64,000 bases of DNA, from contig JAFKGR010000002.1 in assembly GCA_017307735.1 (NCBI GenBank), positions 372,001 to 436,000 of the forward strand, given 5' to 3'. The notes under the pieces are model-generated. The model saw nothing but the letters and a program-made list of their open reading frames with translations, ran no database searches and was not told the origin of the DNA. The stretch's first letter is position 1. The number at the start of each line of letters is the position of its first letter. The stretch comes from Chitinophagaceae bacterium (GTDB lineage Bacteria; Bacteroidota; Bacteroidia; Chitinophagales; Chitinophagaceae). Below are positions 27,055 through 37,590 of the stretch, piece by piece. The translations under genes and the position numbers were made by a program.

Positions 27055-29217
27055 ATGAAAAAAATTGTTTTCTCAAGGCTTAGCCTGTGGATGATCAGAA
27101 CGGGTATTTGTTTACTCGTCTTTATGACAATAATGAGGTTCGTTTTCTTTTACCGTTTTCATCCTCTTTCGGCCGGTATCAGCGATTATGTAGCATCCTT
27201 TCTGTTGGGTGTCAGATATGATCTCAGAATTATCTGCGGGATTATTCTTTTCCCTTTTTTAATTGGGCAGTTATATATCGAAAAGAAAAATGGAAAACTT
27301 TCAACCGGGAGTTACATACGTATCGGAATTACGGTTCTCATAATGGTTTTCCTTCTTGGTTTTATGAAGAAGGGCCATATTCTGATGAGCAATCTCATTG
27401 CCATGGTAATTTTGTTTCTGCTGGTTTTGCTATGGTTATTCCTCTCAAAGGATTGCAATCCATTTCACAATAAAATTTCAAGAAAGATATTCAGGTGGTA
27501 TTTGAATATTATTATGCTGGCAGTTGTTTTCTTTTATGCGTTAGACTTTGAACATTATGATTATCTGAAACAACGATTAAGTGCCAGTGTGGTAAACTAT
27601 GCCGAGGATGTGAACATCAGTGCAAACATGATTTGGGAAACCTACCCGGTATTCTGGCTCATTTTTTTTATTGTGATCGGTACGGTTGCTCTTCTCTGGT
27701 GGGTTAATTATTCTTATGCACGGTTGGCCAGAAGAGAACCCGGAACAAAACAAACTTCCACCATCCCGACAGTTGGCCTCGTCATTATTTTTGCTTTGGC
27801 AATCTTTGGCCGGCTCAATCAATATCCTCTCAGGTGGAGTGATGCTTTTGCTCTCGGAAATGATTTCAAGGCAAATCTTGCCTTAAATCCATTTCAAAGT
27901 TTTCTTAGTACACTTTCATTTCGCAACTCCGGTTATGATCTAAATACCGTAAAAAAATATCACGGTTTAGTCAGCGAATACCTCGGTATCAATAATCCGG
28001 ATAACAAAGAACTCAACTTTGACCGGCAATTTATCGCACCGGCAAATGCACCCAAACGAAATGTAGTCATTGTAATTTGTGAGAGTTTTTCTATGTATAA
28101 AAGTTCAATGTCAGGCAATCCCCTGAATACAACTCCCTACTTTAATCAGATGTGTGAAAACGGTGTTTTTTACGATCATTGTTTTACGCCTTCTTATGGC
28201 ACCGCACGGGGTGTTTGGGCAACTATTACCGGAATACCTGATGTAGAATATCCCAATACCAGCAGCCGTAACCCATCTTATGTGGATCAACACACCATTA
28301 TCAATGATTATAAAGGTTACGATAAATATTATTTCATCGGAGGAAGCAGCAGTTGGGCCAATATCCGCGGACTTCTTACAAATAACATCGCCGGGCTTCA
28401 CCTGCTTGAAGAAGAAAATTTCAAAGCCAAAAAAGAAAATGTATGGGGTATCAGCGATAAAAGATTATTGCTTGCTGCCAATGATACTTTTAAATCTTTG
28501 AAGAAACCATTTATTGCAATTGTACAAACTGCCGACAATCATCGCCCTTACACCATACCTGACGAAGACAAAGGTGAATTTAAAATTGAAAATTTTCCGC
28601 CGGATACCTTGCAGAAATATGGATTCGCCTCCAATGAGGAATTGAATGCCTTCCGCTACACTGACTTTGTTTTTAAAACCTTTATCGAAGCTGCCAAAAA
28701 AGAAAGCTATTTCAAAAACACTTTATTTGTGTTTGTTGGCGACCATGGTATTCCAGGCAATGCAGACTCAGAATATCCACACGTTTGGGAGAAGGCGAGC
28801 CTCACCATTCATCATGTTCCTCTGTTGTTTTATGCTCCCGGATTTTTGAAACCTGAACGATCTTCACGGGTTTGTTCTCAGGTGGACTTGCTTCCAAGCG
28901 CATCTGCACTTGCCGGAATTTCCTATCAGAATTCCACTATGGGAATTAACCTTTTCGATTCGGGAAAAATAAATACACCACTGAAGAACGCTGTATTTCT
29001 TTTTGATCCGACAATGGATCAAATCGGTATTGCAACCGACAGCCTGGTTTATCTGAATAATCTGATCAGCAACAAACAAATGTTCTATTCCATGCTCCCG
29101 GATATTAAACCGAACAAAGCCAAAGAGGACTCCATGAGAATATTGACTACTGCCTGGTATGAAACTGCCAAATACCTGTTGTATCATAATAAAAAGAAGG
29201 AAGCTGGCGAAAAATAA
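27055..29217 (+). CDS. LtaS-like membrane phosphoglycerol transferase/sulfatase, copy 1
   Basis: This 720-residue protein has about five transmembrane helices in the first ~250 residues and a periplasmic alkaline-phosphatase-fold domain (about 330-660). Probable metal and catalytic residues include Glu in VIVICESFSMY, nucleophile Thr383 in SYGTARGVW, and GDHGIPGN. LtaS-family enzymes transfer phosphoglycerol from phosphatidylglycerol. Bacteroidota lack lipoteichoic acid, so the acceptor is unknown; a lipid or glycan headgroup is likely. A paralogue follows 6 bp downstream. Confidence 0.9.
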   Translation: MKKIVFSRLSLWMIRTGICLLVFMTIMRFVFFYRFHPLSAGISDYVASFLLGVRYDLRIICGIILFPFLIGQLYIEKKNGKLSTGSYIRIGITVLIMVFLLGFMKKGHILMSNLIAMVILFLLVLLWLFLSKDCNPFHNKISRKIFRWYLNIIMLAVVFFYALDFEHYDYLKQRLSASVVNYAEDVNISANMIWETYPVFWLIFFIVIGTVALLWWVNYSYARLARREPGTKQTSTIPTVGLVIIFALAIFGRLNQYPLRWSDAFALGNDFKANLALNPFQSFLSTLSFRNSGYDLNTVKKYHGLVSEYLGINNPDNKELNFDRQFIAPANAPKRNVVIVICESFSMYKSSMSGNPLNTTPYFNQMCENGVFYDHCFTPSYGTARGVWATITGIPDVEYPNTSSRNPSYVDQHTIINDYKGYDKYYFIGGSSSWANIRGLLTNNIAGLHLLEEENFKAKKENVWGISDKRLLLAANDTFKSLKKPFIAIVQTADNHRPYTIPDEDKGEFKIENFPPDTLQKYGFASNEELNAFRYTDFVFKTFIEAAKKESYFKNTLFVFVGDHGIPGNADSEYPHVWEKASLTIHHVPLLFYAPGFLKPERSSRVCSQVDLLPSASALAGISYQNSTMGINLFDSGKINTPLKNAVFLFDPTMDQIGIATDSLVYLNNLISNKQMFYSMLPDIKPNKAKEDSMRILTTAWYETAKYLLYHNKKKEAGEK

Positions 29218-29223
29218 TCAGCC

Positions 29224-31251
29224 ATGTACCTGAAAAATAAAATACAAGGCACAATTCCGCTCACCATTCGCTGGCTGGTAAGCCTGTGGATTATTTTCAT
29301 GTTAATCTTTACCGTGTTGCGTATTGCAACTTTAATCAGTTTTATGCCGCCACAGGTAAAGGTTGCAGAAGTTTTACCTGCTTTTTCACTTGGCTTTTTT
29401 TATGATGTGAGATGGGTTTCAATATTTCTTCTGCCAATTGCTTTATTGAGCATGTTCCCCGGGTTATCTCCGTTCTATTCAGTCAGGAATAAAAAAGTAT
29501 GGTCGTGGTACCTGGCTGCCGCAGCGCTGTTTGTTTTAATTTTTTTCGGCGCCGATTTTGGTAATTTCAGTTACAACCACACCAGGTTGAATGCAAGCGC
29601 ACTCAATTTCGCTGAAGACCCTGGCGTTTCTGTCCGGATGCTGTGGCAGAGCTATCCATTGGTATGGATTTTATTTGCTTTGTCGCTTACCGTTTTTCTT
29701 CTCTTCATTCTTTTCAGACACACTCATGTGATCACAAACAAAAGGCCGGTCAATGAAGGAAGTGTTTCCGTGAAAATGTGGTTTTCAATAACAATTCTTT
29801 TATTGGGATGGTCAGTCTATGGATTGTTTTTGTCGCGCCCATTAAAATGGAAAGATGCATTTCTGTTGAATAATAATTTTACTGCCTACCTGGCCCTGAA
29901 TCCGCTGCAAAATTTTTTCAGCACATTGCAATTCAGGCAACCCATTTTCGACAATGAAAAAGCAAGATCCTATTATGGACAGATGGCCCGGTTTTTAGGA
30001 ATCGAAAAAGAAAATAAACAAACCAAAGAAATTTCTTATTCGCGAATTATAAACCCGGGAATCAAGTCGCTGGAGAGCAATCCGAATGTTGTTTTGGTGC
30101 TCTGCGAAAGTTTTAGCATGTACAAAAGCAGCATGTCCGGGAACCCGCTCAATACCACTCCCTTTTTTCAGCAACTTTGTAATGAAGGTATTTTCTTCAA
30201 CAGGTGTTTTTCTCCTACATTCGGAACAGCCAGAGGGGTTTTTGCTTTGATCACCGGAATACCGGATGTTCAATTATCAAAATTCTCATCGCGCAATCCT
30301 GAAGCCGTAAATCAGCGAACCATCGTAAATAATTTTGAGGGCTACAATAAATTCTATTTTATCGGAGGGAGCAGTGACTTCAATAATTTCGAGGGTGTTA
30401 TCAGAAATATCAATGGAGTTCAAATTTATCAGGAAGGATCTTACCAATCGGCTCCGCTGAATGTATGGGGAATCAGTGATAAAGATTTGTTTCTCGAAGC
30501 AGGCAAAATGCTGACCAGGCAGGAGAAACCATTTTTTGCAATAATCCAGACTGCAGATAATCATCGCCCCTTTACAATTCCCGTTTCTGATTCAGATTTT
30601 GAACGGGAAATAATTTCTGAAGATACTTTGCTCAAATATGGATTTGAATCGCTGAAAGAATATCAGTCTTTCCGTTACACTGATTATTGTTTTAAAAAAT
30701 TTATGGATTACGCAAAACAGCAGTCATGGTTTGCAAATACCATTTTTGTTTTCGTCGGTGATCATGGTGTCAGTGGCGGAGATGCATCCGCCATTTATTC
30801 AAATTCATTGGTAAATCTTAACAGGCTTACAGATGAGCATGTTCCTCTGCTTTTTTATGCTCCTGAACTTTTATCACCCGAACTGCATGCAGAAACGGTT
30901 TCACAGATTGATGTGTTGCCGACCATTGCTGGGATGATTCACAAGCCTTACCTAAATACGACTTTGGGGAGAGATCTTTTGAATCTCAAAAATAAAATGG
31001 ATGCAGCTTTCATTATTCATCATGATGAAGGGAAAATAGGTATCGTTACAGATGATTTTTATTTCTCAAAGAGCCTGCAGATGAATAAAGAAGAATTATA
31101 TCCGGTGAGTAAAAAAGGATTTGGAGAAAATAAAGTCAAAAAAGACTCAGTAATGAAATCACTTTCTCAACTGACTTCCGCGATCTATGAAACTTCAAAA
31201 TATTTATTATTTCATAATGAACAGGGACCAGATGTACAAGGTTTAAAATAA
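29224..31251 (+). CDS. LtaS-like membrane phosphoglycerol transferase/sulfatase, copy 2
   Basis: This 675-residue paralogue of the preceding gene has the same plan: N-terminal transmembrane helices, then a sulfatase-fold domain with VLVLCESFSMYKSSMSG, nucleophile Thr335 in FGTARGVF and FVFVGDHGVSGGD. Both share NHRPFTIP or NHRPYTIP loops. The pair arose by tandem duplication and the enzymes may differ in donor or acceptor. A TlpA-like thioredoxin gene follows 53 bp downstream and may be co-transcribed. Confidence 0.9.
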   Translation: MYLKNKIQGTIPLTIRWLVSLWIIFMLIFTVLRIATLISFMPPQVKVAEVLPAFSLGFFYDVRWVSIFLLPIALLSMFPGLSPFYSVRNKKVWSWYLAAAALFVLIFFGADFGNFSYNHTRLNASALNFAEDPGVSVRMLWQSYPLVWILFALSLTVFLLFILFRHTHVITNKRPVNEGSVSVKMWFSITILLLGWSVYGLFLSRPLKWKDAFLLNNNFTAYLALNPLQNFFSTLQFRQPIFDNEKARSYYGQMARFLGIEKENKQTKEISYSRIINPGIKSLESNPNVVLVLCESFSMYKSSMSGNPLNTTPFFQQLCNEGIFFNRCFSPTFGTARGVFALITGIPDVQLSKFSSRNPEAVNQRTIVNNFEGYNKFYFIGGSSDFNNFEGVIRNINGVQIYQEGSYQSAPLNVWGISDKDLFLEAGKMLTRQEKPFFAIIQTADNHRPFTIPVSDSDFEREIISEDTLLKYGFESLKEYQSFRYTDYCFKKFMDYAKQQSWFANTIFVFVGDHGVSGGDASAIYSNSLVNLNRLTDEHVPLLFYAPELLSPELHAETVSQIDVLPTIAGMIHKPYLNTTLGRDLLNLKNKMDAAFIIHHDEGKIGIVTDDFYFSKSLQMNKEELYPVSKKGFGENKVKKDSVMKSLSQLTSAIYETSKYLLFHNEQGPDVQGLK

Positions 31252-31304
31252 AGTATTATCATTGAATTTTTTTCTGTTAATGAATTAAAATTGAATTTTA
31301 GATA

Positions 31305-31883
31305 ATGGCTGGAAATAAAAATGTCTGGAAGAAATATTTGGGAAATATTATTTTCTTTGGTTTGCTGTTGATTTTTCTCATTAGTACCCCGGCGAAATCG
31401 TGGTTGTTACGTCAGTTTTTGCGGACAGGATTGTTTTCTCCTAAAATAGAGAATAAGCAAACCGATTCCACCCGGATAAACGCGATGCCTCTGACTTTTA
31501 AGGATGAAAATGGTATTTTTCACAGTACGGAAAACATGAGAGGAAAAGTTGTTTTTATCAACTTCTGGGCTTCCTGGTGCCCGCCCTGTATTGCCGAAAT
31601 GCCCGGTGTCAATGAAATGTATCAACAATTGAGAAATGATTCGTCAATTGCATTTGTCTTCATTAACCTGGATGATACTTCTGAAAAAGGAAAAGAGTTT
31701 TTAAACAAAAAGCATTTCGATATCCCCCTGCAGAGAGCTGATAGCTTTATACCAACAGACCTTTATGGAGGAAGTTTGCCGACAACGATTATTTTGGACA
31801 GGCAAGGACGAATTGCGATGAAACATACCGGATTAGGAAATTACAATACAGCCCGGTTCAAAAAAGAATTAATCAGGTTGTAA
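31305..31883 (+). CDS. TlpA-like membrane-anchored thioredoxin
   Basis: This 192-residue protein has one N-terminal transmembrane anchor (about 13-32, LGNIIFFGLLLIFLI) and a periplasmic thioredoxin fold. The active site is FWASWCPPCIAEMPG, a CxxC with PP between, and GGSLPTTIILD carries the cis-Pro loop. It would act as a periplasmic reductant of disulfides, as TlpA/ResA proteins do. A link to the LtaS-like pair before it is only positional. Confidence 0.88.
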   Translation: MAGNKNVWKKYLGNIIFFGLLLIFLISTPAKSWLLRQFLRTGLFSPKIENKQTDSTRINAMPLTFKDENGIFHSTENMRGKVVFINFWASWCPPCIAEMPGVNEMYQQLRNDSSIAFVFINLDDTSEKGKEFLNKKHFDIPLQRADSFIPTDLYGGSLPTTIILDRQGRIAMKHTGLGNYNTARFKKELIRL

Positions 31884-31929
31884 GAAAAAGAACAGGATAG
31901 ATGAGCAAAGAAACCACCTGCTCACAATT

Positions 31930-32910
31930 TTACTTTATGTAATTAATGATAGCTTCAAATTTTTCGTCCTTCACTCCCAGGGCATCAGCGGCTGCATTGC
32001 TAAGTACCAGGGTTACACCATCATTCTGTTTTATCTCCGGAATTGCATCTAACACCTTTGCATATACGGTACTGTTTGAAGAGGAAACTGTAATCTTCAT
32101 AATTGATCCCGGACGTGCATCATTGCTAAAGCAATAATATTTCCCATCGTCCCATCCGCTGGTGGACTTAAAAACAGAGGTTATTGCATTGGTCGATTTC
32201 AGTCCGCCCTGATTGGCCGCTTCCGAATATTGTTGCTTAAAAAATCCCTCTTTTCCTGCATTTGATGCAGGATTGTTGGTGTTGGAGGTCTGGACCACAT
32301 TTACAGGCTGAGTTTCGGTAACGGATTCCCGTTTTGTTTCTTTAACAGGTTCGATTTCCTTCTTCGGTTCAACCACAACAGTTTCCTTTTTTACTGGCGG
32401 ATTTTGATTTCGTACCTGACCTCTGAATTCATTTTTTGCAAACGCTGATTCATTTTTATTCACTTTCAAAAATCCAACAATCATAGGTACTCCCCTGTTT
32501 ACCTGATCACTATTCATCTGGTTCCACTCTTTCAGATTTTCGAGAGGTACATTCCTGTAATTGGCTCCAATCCGGAAAAGTGTTTCTCCGGAAGCTACTG
32601 TATGGTAAAGAGGAACGAGCGCTTCCGATGAAGATTGATTCAATGCCTGGGTAAAATTATTCCGCCCCAAAGGGATTTTCAAAAGCTGTCCCGAGAATAA
32701 ACCTTTGTTCAGGGTGAGGTTATTATACGAGGCCAGATCTTTGGGCGCTACATTAAACAATCTGCCAACACTATAAAAATTTTCTCCGGGAGAAACCGAA
32801 TGTTCCAGATAGAGATCATTACCGGCACCCTGAATATTTAATCTTTCCTGAGAATAACAAAAAGTCTGAATTACGAAGGTGAAAAGGAGAAAAGGGATCA
32901 GCTTATGCAT
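31930..32910 (-). CDS. LysM protein with RlpA-like C-terminal domain
   Basis: This 326-residue protein has a signal peptide (ending near TFCYSQ), two LysM peptidoglycan-binding modules at about 33-81 and 100-150 (HTVASGETLFRIGANY), a Pro/Glu/Lys-rich linker and a C-terminal domain (about 245-326). That domain is like the double-psi beta-barrel of RlpA: KYYCFSNDARPGSIMKITV and VLDAIPEIKQNDGVTLVLS. It probably binds and may modify the cell wall. The lytic Asp/His pair of RlpA was not identified. Confidence 0.82.
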   Translation of the reverse strand: MHKLIPFLLFTFVIQTFCYSQERLNIQGAGNDLYLEHSVSPGENFYSVGRLFNVAPKDLASYNNLTLNKGLFSGQLLKIPLGRNNFTQALNQSSSEALVPLYHTVASGETLFRIGANYRNVPLENLKEWNQMNSDQVNRGVPMIVGFLKVNKNESAFAKNEFRGQVRNQNPPVKKETVVVEPKKEIEPVKETKRESVTETQPVNVVQTSNTNNPASNAGKEGFFKQQYSEAANQGGLKSTNAITSVFKSTSGWDDGKYYCFSNDARPGSIMKITVSSSNSTVYAKVLDAIPEIKQNDGVTLVLSNAAADALGVKDEKFEAIINYIK

Positions 32911-32959
32911 AAGTTTTTTTTATGGTATTGAATTAATATGAGAAGCTTTTCATCTGTTA

Positions 32960-32967
32960 CAAAAATA
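32960..32967 (-). promoter_or_regulatory. -7 box (TATTTTTG) for the LysM gene
   Basis: On the minus strand TATTTTTG matches the Bacteroidota -7 consensus, 50 bp before the LysM start. It sits in a 5-bp dyad, TGTTA-CAAAAA-TAACA (32955-32970 on the plus strand). The rest of 32911-33219 shows no gene. Confidence 0.4.
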
Positions 32968-33219
32968 ACAGGCATCCACTTCAGATTTCGTTAAAATTTC
33001 TTAACATCATACCTGTATTGCTTACCTCAGTACCGATTTCAGGCTCATCCTGAAGTTGTTCGATTTATTTTTTTAGAAAAAAATCTTTATGAAAAAAAAT
33101 CCATTCGTTCGAAAGATAGAGAATTTGGACGTCATATTTTAAAATGAATATTGAGCGCCGGATAAATGACAATCCTTAAAAGGTAGTTCTATTGAAGCCC
33201 TTTTCTTAAAACAAAATAC

Positions 33220-35007
33220 TTAATCCAATTTTAAAACGGCAAGGAATGCTTCCTGAGGTACTTCCACATTTCCAATTTGTTTCATTCTCTTTTTCCCTTC
33301 TTTCTGCTTTTCAAGAAGCTTTCTCTTTCGGCTGATATCTCCTCCGTAACATTTGGCTGTAACGTCCTTTCTCATTGCACTGATATTTTCTCTCGCGATA
33401 ATTTTGGCTCCGATTGCTGCCTGGATGGCAATCTGAAATTGCTGGCGCGGAACAAGTTCTTTTAGTTTTTCACAAAGTTTTCGTCCAAAATCCTGCGCCC
33501 TGCTTTTATGGATCAAAGCGCTCAGAGCATCCACCCTGTCTCCGTTCAACAGGATATCCATTTTTGCAATGTCACTTTCTCTGTATCCGATGGGATGATA
33601 ATCGAATGAGGCATATCCACGGGTCTGGCTCTTCAGCCGGTCATAAAAATCAAAAACAATTTCGGTTAACGGCATTTCAAATCCCAATTCCACGCGGGTG
33701 GTTGTAAGGTATCCCTGGTAAACAAGCGTCCCTCGTTTTCCGATGCAGAGGTTCATGATATTTCCGATATACTCAGGTTTGGAAATAATCTGGGCTCTGA
33801 TATAAGGTTCTTCAATGCGGTCAATTCTGCTTGGATCCGGCATTTGCGCCGGATTATTTACAATTACTGTTTCTCCATTGGTTGTGTAAGCAATAAAACT
33901 TACGTTGGGAACAGTGGTGATAACAGTCTGGTTGAATTCCCTCTCCAGCCTTTCCTGCACAATTTCCATGTGAAGCATACCAAGAAATCCGCAGCGGAAT
34001 CCAAAACCCAGAGCCTGGCTGGTTTCCAGTTCAAAGGTGAGTGAAGCATCATTCAACTGAAGTTTTTCCATACACTCTCTCAATTCTTCAAACTCATCGG
34101 TATTAATCGGAAAGATTCCGGCAAAAACCATTGGCTTCACTTCTTTAAATCCGTGAATGGATTCGCGGCTTGGATTTGCAACAGTTGTCAGGGTGTCTCC
34201 CACCTTTACTTCTGTGGCTGTTTTAATACCTGTAATCACATATCCAACATCACCTGCTCCAACTAATTTCTTAGGCTGCATTCCGAGTTTGAGAACACCA
34301 ACTTCATCTGCGAGGTATTCCTTTCCTGTATTCAGGAATCTGATTTTTTCTCCACTGTGTATAACCCCATTGAATATACGAAAATAGACAATGATACCCC
34401 GGAATGAATTGAATACGCTGTCGAATATCAATGCCTGCAAAGGTTTTTCGGGATCGCCATCCGGCGGGGGTATCCGTTCAACAATAGCATGAAGAATCTC
34501 TTCAACTCCTTCCCCGGTCTTCGCACTCGCATGCAATATTTCTTCCCTTTTGCAACCGATTAATTCAATTACCTGATCTTCCACCTCAGCAATCATCGCT
34601 CCTTCCATGTCAATTTTGTTCAAAACCGGAATGATTTCAAGATTATTGTCAATGGCGAGATAAAGATTGCTGATGGTTTGTGCCTGAATCCCCTGGGTGG
34701 CATCTATCAGCAACAATGCCCCTTCGCATGCAGCCAGCGCCCTGCTTACCTCATAACTGAAATCCACATGGCCGGGTGTATCAATGAGGTTTAATATATA
34801 TTCCTGATGCTGATATTGATAATTGATCTGGATGGCGTGGCTCTTGATGGTAATTCCTTTTTCACGTTCCAAATCCATGTCGTCTAATACCTGGTTCTGC
34901 ATTTCCCGTTGATTGATGGTATGGGTAAACTCCAGTAAACGGTCGGCCAGAGTGCTTTTACCATGGTCAATGTGAGCAATGATGCAGAAATTCCTGAAAT
35001 GCTTCAT
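33220..35007 (-). CDS. lepA: Elongation factor 4 (LepA)
   Basis: This 595-residue GTPase is full length. The G domain has AHIDHGKST (G1), [10 protein letters not shown] (G3) and VLNKIDM (G4). The LepA-specific C-terminal domain ends in [20 protein letters not shown] and the family-typical tail. EF-4 binds ribosomes and back-translocates them under stress. It stands alone, with a -7 box TACCTTTG just upstream. Confidence 0.97.
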   Translation of the reverse strand: MKHFRNFCIIAHIDHGKSTLADRLLEFTHTINQREMQNQVLDDMDLEREKGITIKSHAIQINYQYQHQEYILNLIDTPGHVDFSYEVSRALAACEGALLLIDATQGIQAQTISNLYLAIDNNLEIIPVLNKIDMEGAMIAEVEDQVIELIGCKREEILHASAKTGEGVEEILHAIVERIPPPDGDPEKPLQALIFDSVFNSFRGIIVYFRIFNGVIHSGEKIRFLNTGKEYLADEVGVLKLGMQPKKLVGAGDVGYVITGIKTATEVKVGDTLTTVANPSRESIHGFKEVKPMVFAGIFPINTDEFEELRECMEKLQLNDASLTFELETSQALGFGFRCGFLGMLHMEIVQERLEREFNQTVITTVPNVSFIAYTTNGETVIVNNPAQMPDPSRIDRIEEPYIRAQIISKPEYIGNIMNLCIGKRGTLVYQGYLTTTRVELGFEMPLTEIVFDFYDRLKSQTRGYASFDYHPIGYRESDIAKMDILLNGDRVDALSALIHKSRAQDFGRKLCEKLKELVPRQQFQIAIQAAIGAKIIARENISAMRKDVTAKCYGGDISRKRKLLEKQKEGKKRMKQIGNVEVPQEAFLAVLKLD

Positions 35008-35027
35008 ATAATGTTTGCTACAGGGCG

Positions 35028-35035
35028 CAAAGGTA
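35028..35035 (-). promoter_or_regulatory. -7 promoter box for lepA (TACCTTTG)
   Basis: On the minus strand TACCTTTG fits TAnnTTTG and lies about 20 bp before the lepA start at 35007. A TTTTTTG run 14 bp further up could serve as the -33 region. Confidence 0.5.
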
Positions 35036-35096
35036 AGTTTTTGAACCTCAAAAAAGCAGCTCCTGAAAGGAGGGATTGCTGGTAATTTTTATCACT

Positions 35097-35158
35097 GAAA
35101 CCTTTCATAAAATATTTATGTTCATTTGCCTGATAGGCATTTTTTTTTGAAAGGTTTC
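35097..35158. repeat. 11-bp inverted repeat around a hairpin with T run
   Basis: GAAACCTTTCA (35097-35107) and TGAAAGGTTTC (35148-35158) are perfect complements 40 bp apart. Inside, GCCT-GAT-AGGC (35128-35138) is followed by nine T. It sits in the 311-bp gap between lepA and the flippase gene (35008-35318), which holds no gene. Confidence 0.6.
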
Positions 35159-35318
35159 GGGATCGTTGATTTTAGCTGCCACATCTCTCCCCCTTCTTAA
35201 ATTTTGGGTGCCAAATGGATCCTGGTTTTTTATACAAGGTGCCATATATTTTTTCTGATGTATTTTTCGTTGAAATACTGTTCCTTGTATTTTTATTTTT
35301 ACATGATAAACAAATAGG

Positions 35319-36752
35319 ATGGATCGGGCGGAAAATACCTTTCTTAGCAAAATGAAAAATTTATCGCCTGCGATCGATAGAAATTATTTCTGGATGTTGT
35401 CAGGGCGGATGTCGCCATTGCTGATGTTGTTTGTCGTGACGATTTTGTATTCACATCGTTTGACCTTAGAAGATTATTCCGGATTTCAGAGTTTATGGAT
35501 GTATTCCAATGTGGTAAGTGTTATTATCGGCTTCGGGGTTACAACTCTTATTTTTTCTACTCCTCCGGGCGTCCTTTCCGGTTTTTTCAGAAGAAATCGC
35601 AGGCAGATTATTTCCTTTTATCTTTTATTATGGATTGTGACATTGTTTATTTTTTTTGTAGCTGCGAAACAGTTTGCCCAGAGTCTGAAATTATGGATAA
35701 TAATTTTTATTATCGTCCAGACAATTAACAGCATCACCGAATCCGGGCTGATTAAAAGAGACGGTTCATTCCCTTACTTTTTGATTAACATTGTATATTC
35801 CCTGTTTTTCTTTGGGTGGCACATTGTTATTTTACAATCCGGATATAATCTTGAATCGCTGGTAAAGGGGATTATTGGTTTTTCAATGCTCAGGTTTTTG
35901 GCTCTTGTTTCAATCAAGAGAAGTGCTGCTCAATATCCGAAAAGAAATCCGGAAGAAAATAAAGAATTTCGTTTTCATTGGATATCCAACGGAATCAATG
36001 ATATTCTAAGCGTTTTTTCCAAGTGGATTGATAAATTAATTCTTGTGTATCTTCTTGTACCGGCCGACTTTGCCATCTTTTTTAATGGCTCAGTGGAGAT
36101 ACCCTTGTTTTCAATTTTCATCAATGCTACCGGCGCATACATGATGATGCAAATGGCGAAAAGTATAAATGATCATGGATTCATCAGAGATATTTTTAAA
36201 GAAAATTTTTTGATTTTGTCTTCTGCGGTTTTTCCTCTTTTCTTTTTTCTGATGTTTTTTCGTGAACCCGTTTTTCTGACTTTCTTTGGAGAGAAGTATC
36301 TTGCATCTCTGCCGGTTTTTGCGATTACCATTTTAATACTGCCATTGCGAATAAATCACTTTGGTGGTATTCTTCAGGTTTACGGAAAAGGGAAAATAGT
36401 GACCATTGGTGCATTTATAGATCTGATCCTTGCTATATTTTTTGTTTTTCTTCTGTATCCGATTTCTGGAATGCAGGGGGCGGCGGCCGCATTGGTAATA
36501 TCCACCATTCTTCAAATTGTGTTTTATTTATTTCACATCAGCCATACCTTAAAAATGTCTGTACAAAGCCTAATCCCTCTGAAGAAATTATTATTTCGTT
36601 TCCTTTTAGCGGGTGTAATTTTCGGTTTATTAAACTTTCTTGTTTCCGGACTGAAGCCGATTCTTCAGATCATTTCGGGATGTATTTTGATTGCGGGATA
36701 TGCCTTTATTTTTGGGAGAAAATATTTAACTCAATTCGGGAATAACCTATGA
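35319..36752 (+). CDS. Polysaccharide flippase-like membrane protein (Wzx/MATE type)
   Basis: This 477-residue protein has about twelve to fourteen hydrophobic segments across its length and polytopic character typical of oligosaccharide flippases in the MOP superfamily (MDRAENTFLSKMKNLSPAIDR at the start, then helices from ~30). No catalytic motif is expected. It likely moves a lipid-linked glycan across the inner membrane. No glycosyltransferase neighbours are present, so the substrate cannot be named. Confidence 0.75.
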   Translation: MDRAENTFLSKMKNLSPAIDRNYFWMLSGRMSPLLMLFVVTILYSHRLTLEDYSGFQSLWMYSNVVSVIIGFGVTTLIFSTPPGVLSGFFRRNRRQIISFYLLLWIVTLFIFFVAAKQFAQSLKLWIIIFIIVQTINSITESGLIKRDGSFPYFLINIVYSLFFFGWHIVILQSGYNLESLVKGIIGFSMLRFLALVSIKRSAAQYPKRNPEENKEFRFHWISNGINDILSVFSKWIDKLILVYLLVPADFAIFFNGSVEIPLFSIFINATGAYMMMQMAKSINDHGFIRDIFKENFLILSSAVFPLFFFLMFFREPVFLTFFGEKYLASLPVFAITILILPLRINHFGGILQVYGKGKIVTIGAFIDLILAIFFVFLLYPISGMQGAAAALVISTILQIVFYLFHISHTLKMSVQSLIPLKKLLFRFLLAGVIFGLLNFLVSGLKPILQIISGCILIAGYAFIFGRKYLTQFGNNL

Positions 36753-36835
36753 AGGGAGATAAGAAATTTCAATTACAACTTTTAAATAACGAAGCGGATA
36801 TTATATTTACAACTCTATTGGAAGTGAAAAAGTCA

Positions 36836-37576
36836 ATGTTCGGGAAAATCATTTATCTGGTATCCTTATTACTGATTGGAACGATTGGTTATTCTCAGGA
36901 TACGCTGCCCAAAATCAGGGTTACACTGATGGGGAAAAGGGCTCTCGTGTCATGGATAAATCCATACAAAAATGTAACTGCAATCAACATTCAGCGTTCG
37001 GGTGACAGCATTAAAAACTTTACCTCTATCGGAAGTGTGTTGAATGTAAATGCCATTAAAAACGGTTTTGTTGATCCCAAAGAGTTTTTGCCCAATGAAC
37101 AATACTATCGTCTTTTTATCGCTTTTGATGGTGGTACATATCTTTTTACCCAATCGCACAGGGGTGCGCCTGATACTTCAAAGACTTTTGTAAAAGCTGT
37201 CGTAAAAGAAATAGATTCTGTTAGCTCCATTCCCAAAATCATTCCGGCAGAAAAAAAGATTCCCATTTATTTTGTTCAGTCGAAACATGTTTATACCGGT
37301 AAGGATAACAACGTAATTATTTCTTTGAAGGATGCTGCAAAAAATAAATATTCTCTCAAAGTTTTTGAAGATAACGGCGATCCGGTTTTTGTTTTGAATA
37401 AAATCCCGCAGGATTACCTGATAATTGACAGGGCGAACTTTGGCCATTCCGGATTGTTCCGATTTGAACTTTACGAAAATAAAAATCTCATTGAAAAACA
37501 CAAATTGTTCATTCCGGAAGTTGGAAAACCGATGCCGTTGCTGGATGTAAACGGATATGAAATTAAAAATAAATAA
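36836..37576 (+). CDS. Secreted protein with an FN3-like domain
   Basis: From the ATG at 36836 (MFGKIIYLVSLLLIG) the product is 246 residues with a signal peptide ending near GYSQ. The frame also stays open to an ATG at 36749 that overlaps the flippase stop by 4 bp, but that would put 29 residues before the signal. The mature part begins with a fibronectin type III-like strand pattern (RALVSWINPYKNVTAINIQRS). The C-terminus is beta-rich (LFRFELYENKNLIEKHKLFI). Function is unknown; it may be cell-surface or periplasmic. Confidence 0.65.
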   Translation: MFGKIIYLVSLLLIGTIGYSQDTLPKIRVTLMGKRALVSWINPYKNVTAINIQRSGDSIKNFTSIGSVLNVNAIKNGFVDPKEFLPNEQYYRLFIAFDGGTYLFTQSHRGAPDTSKTFVKAVVKEIDSVSSIPKIIPAEKKIPIYFVQSKHVYTGKDNNVIISLKDAAKNKYSLKVFEDNGDPVFVLNKIPQDYLIIDRANFGHSGLFRFELYENKNLIEKHKLFIPEVGKPMPLLDVNGYEIKNK

Positions 37577-37590
37577 TCAACCTTTTCATT

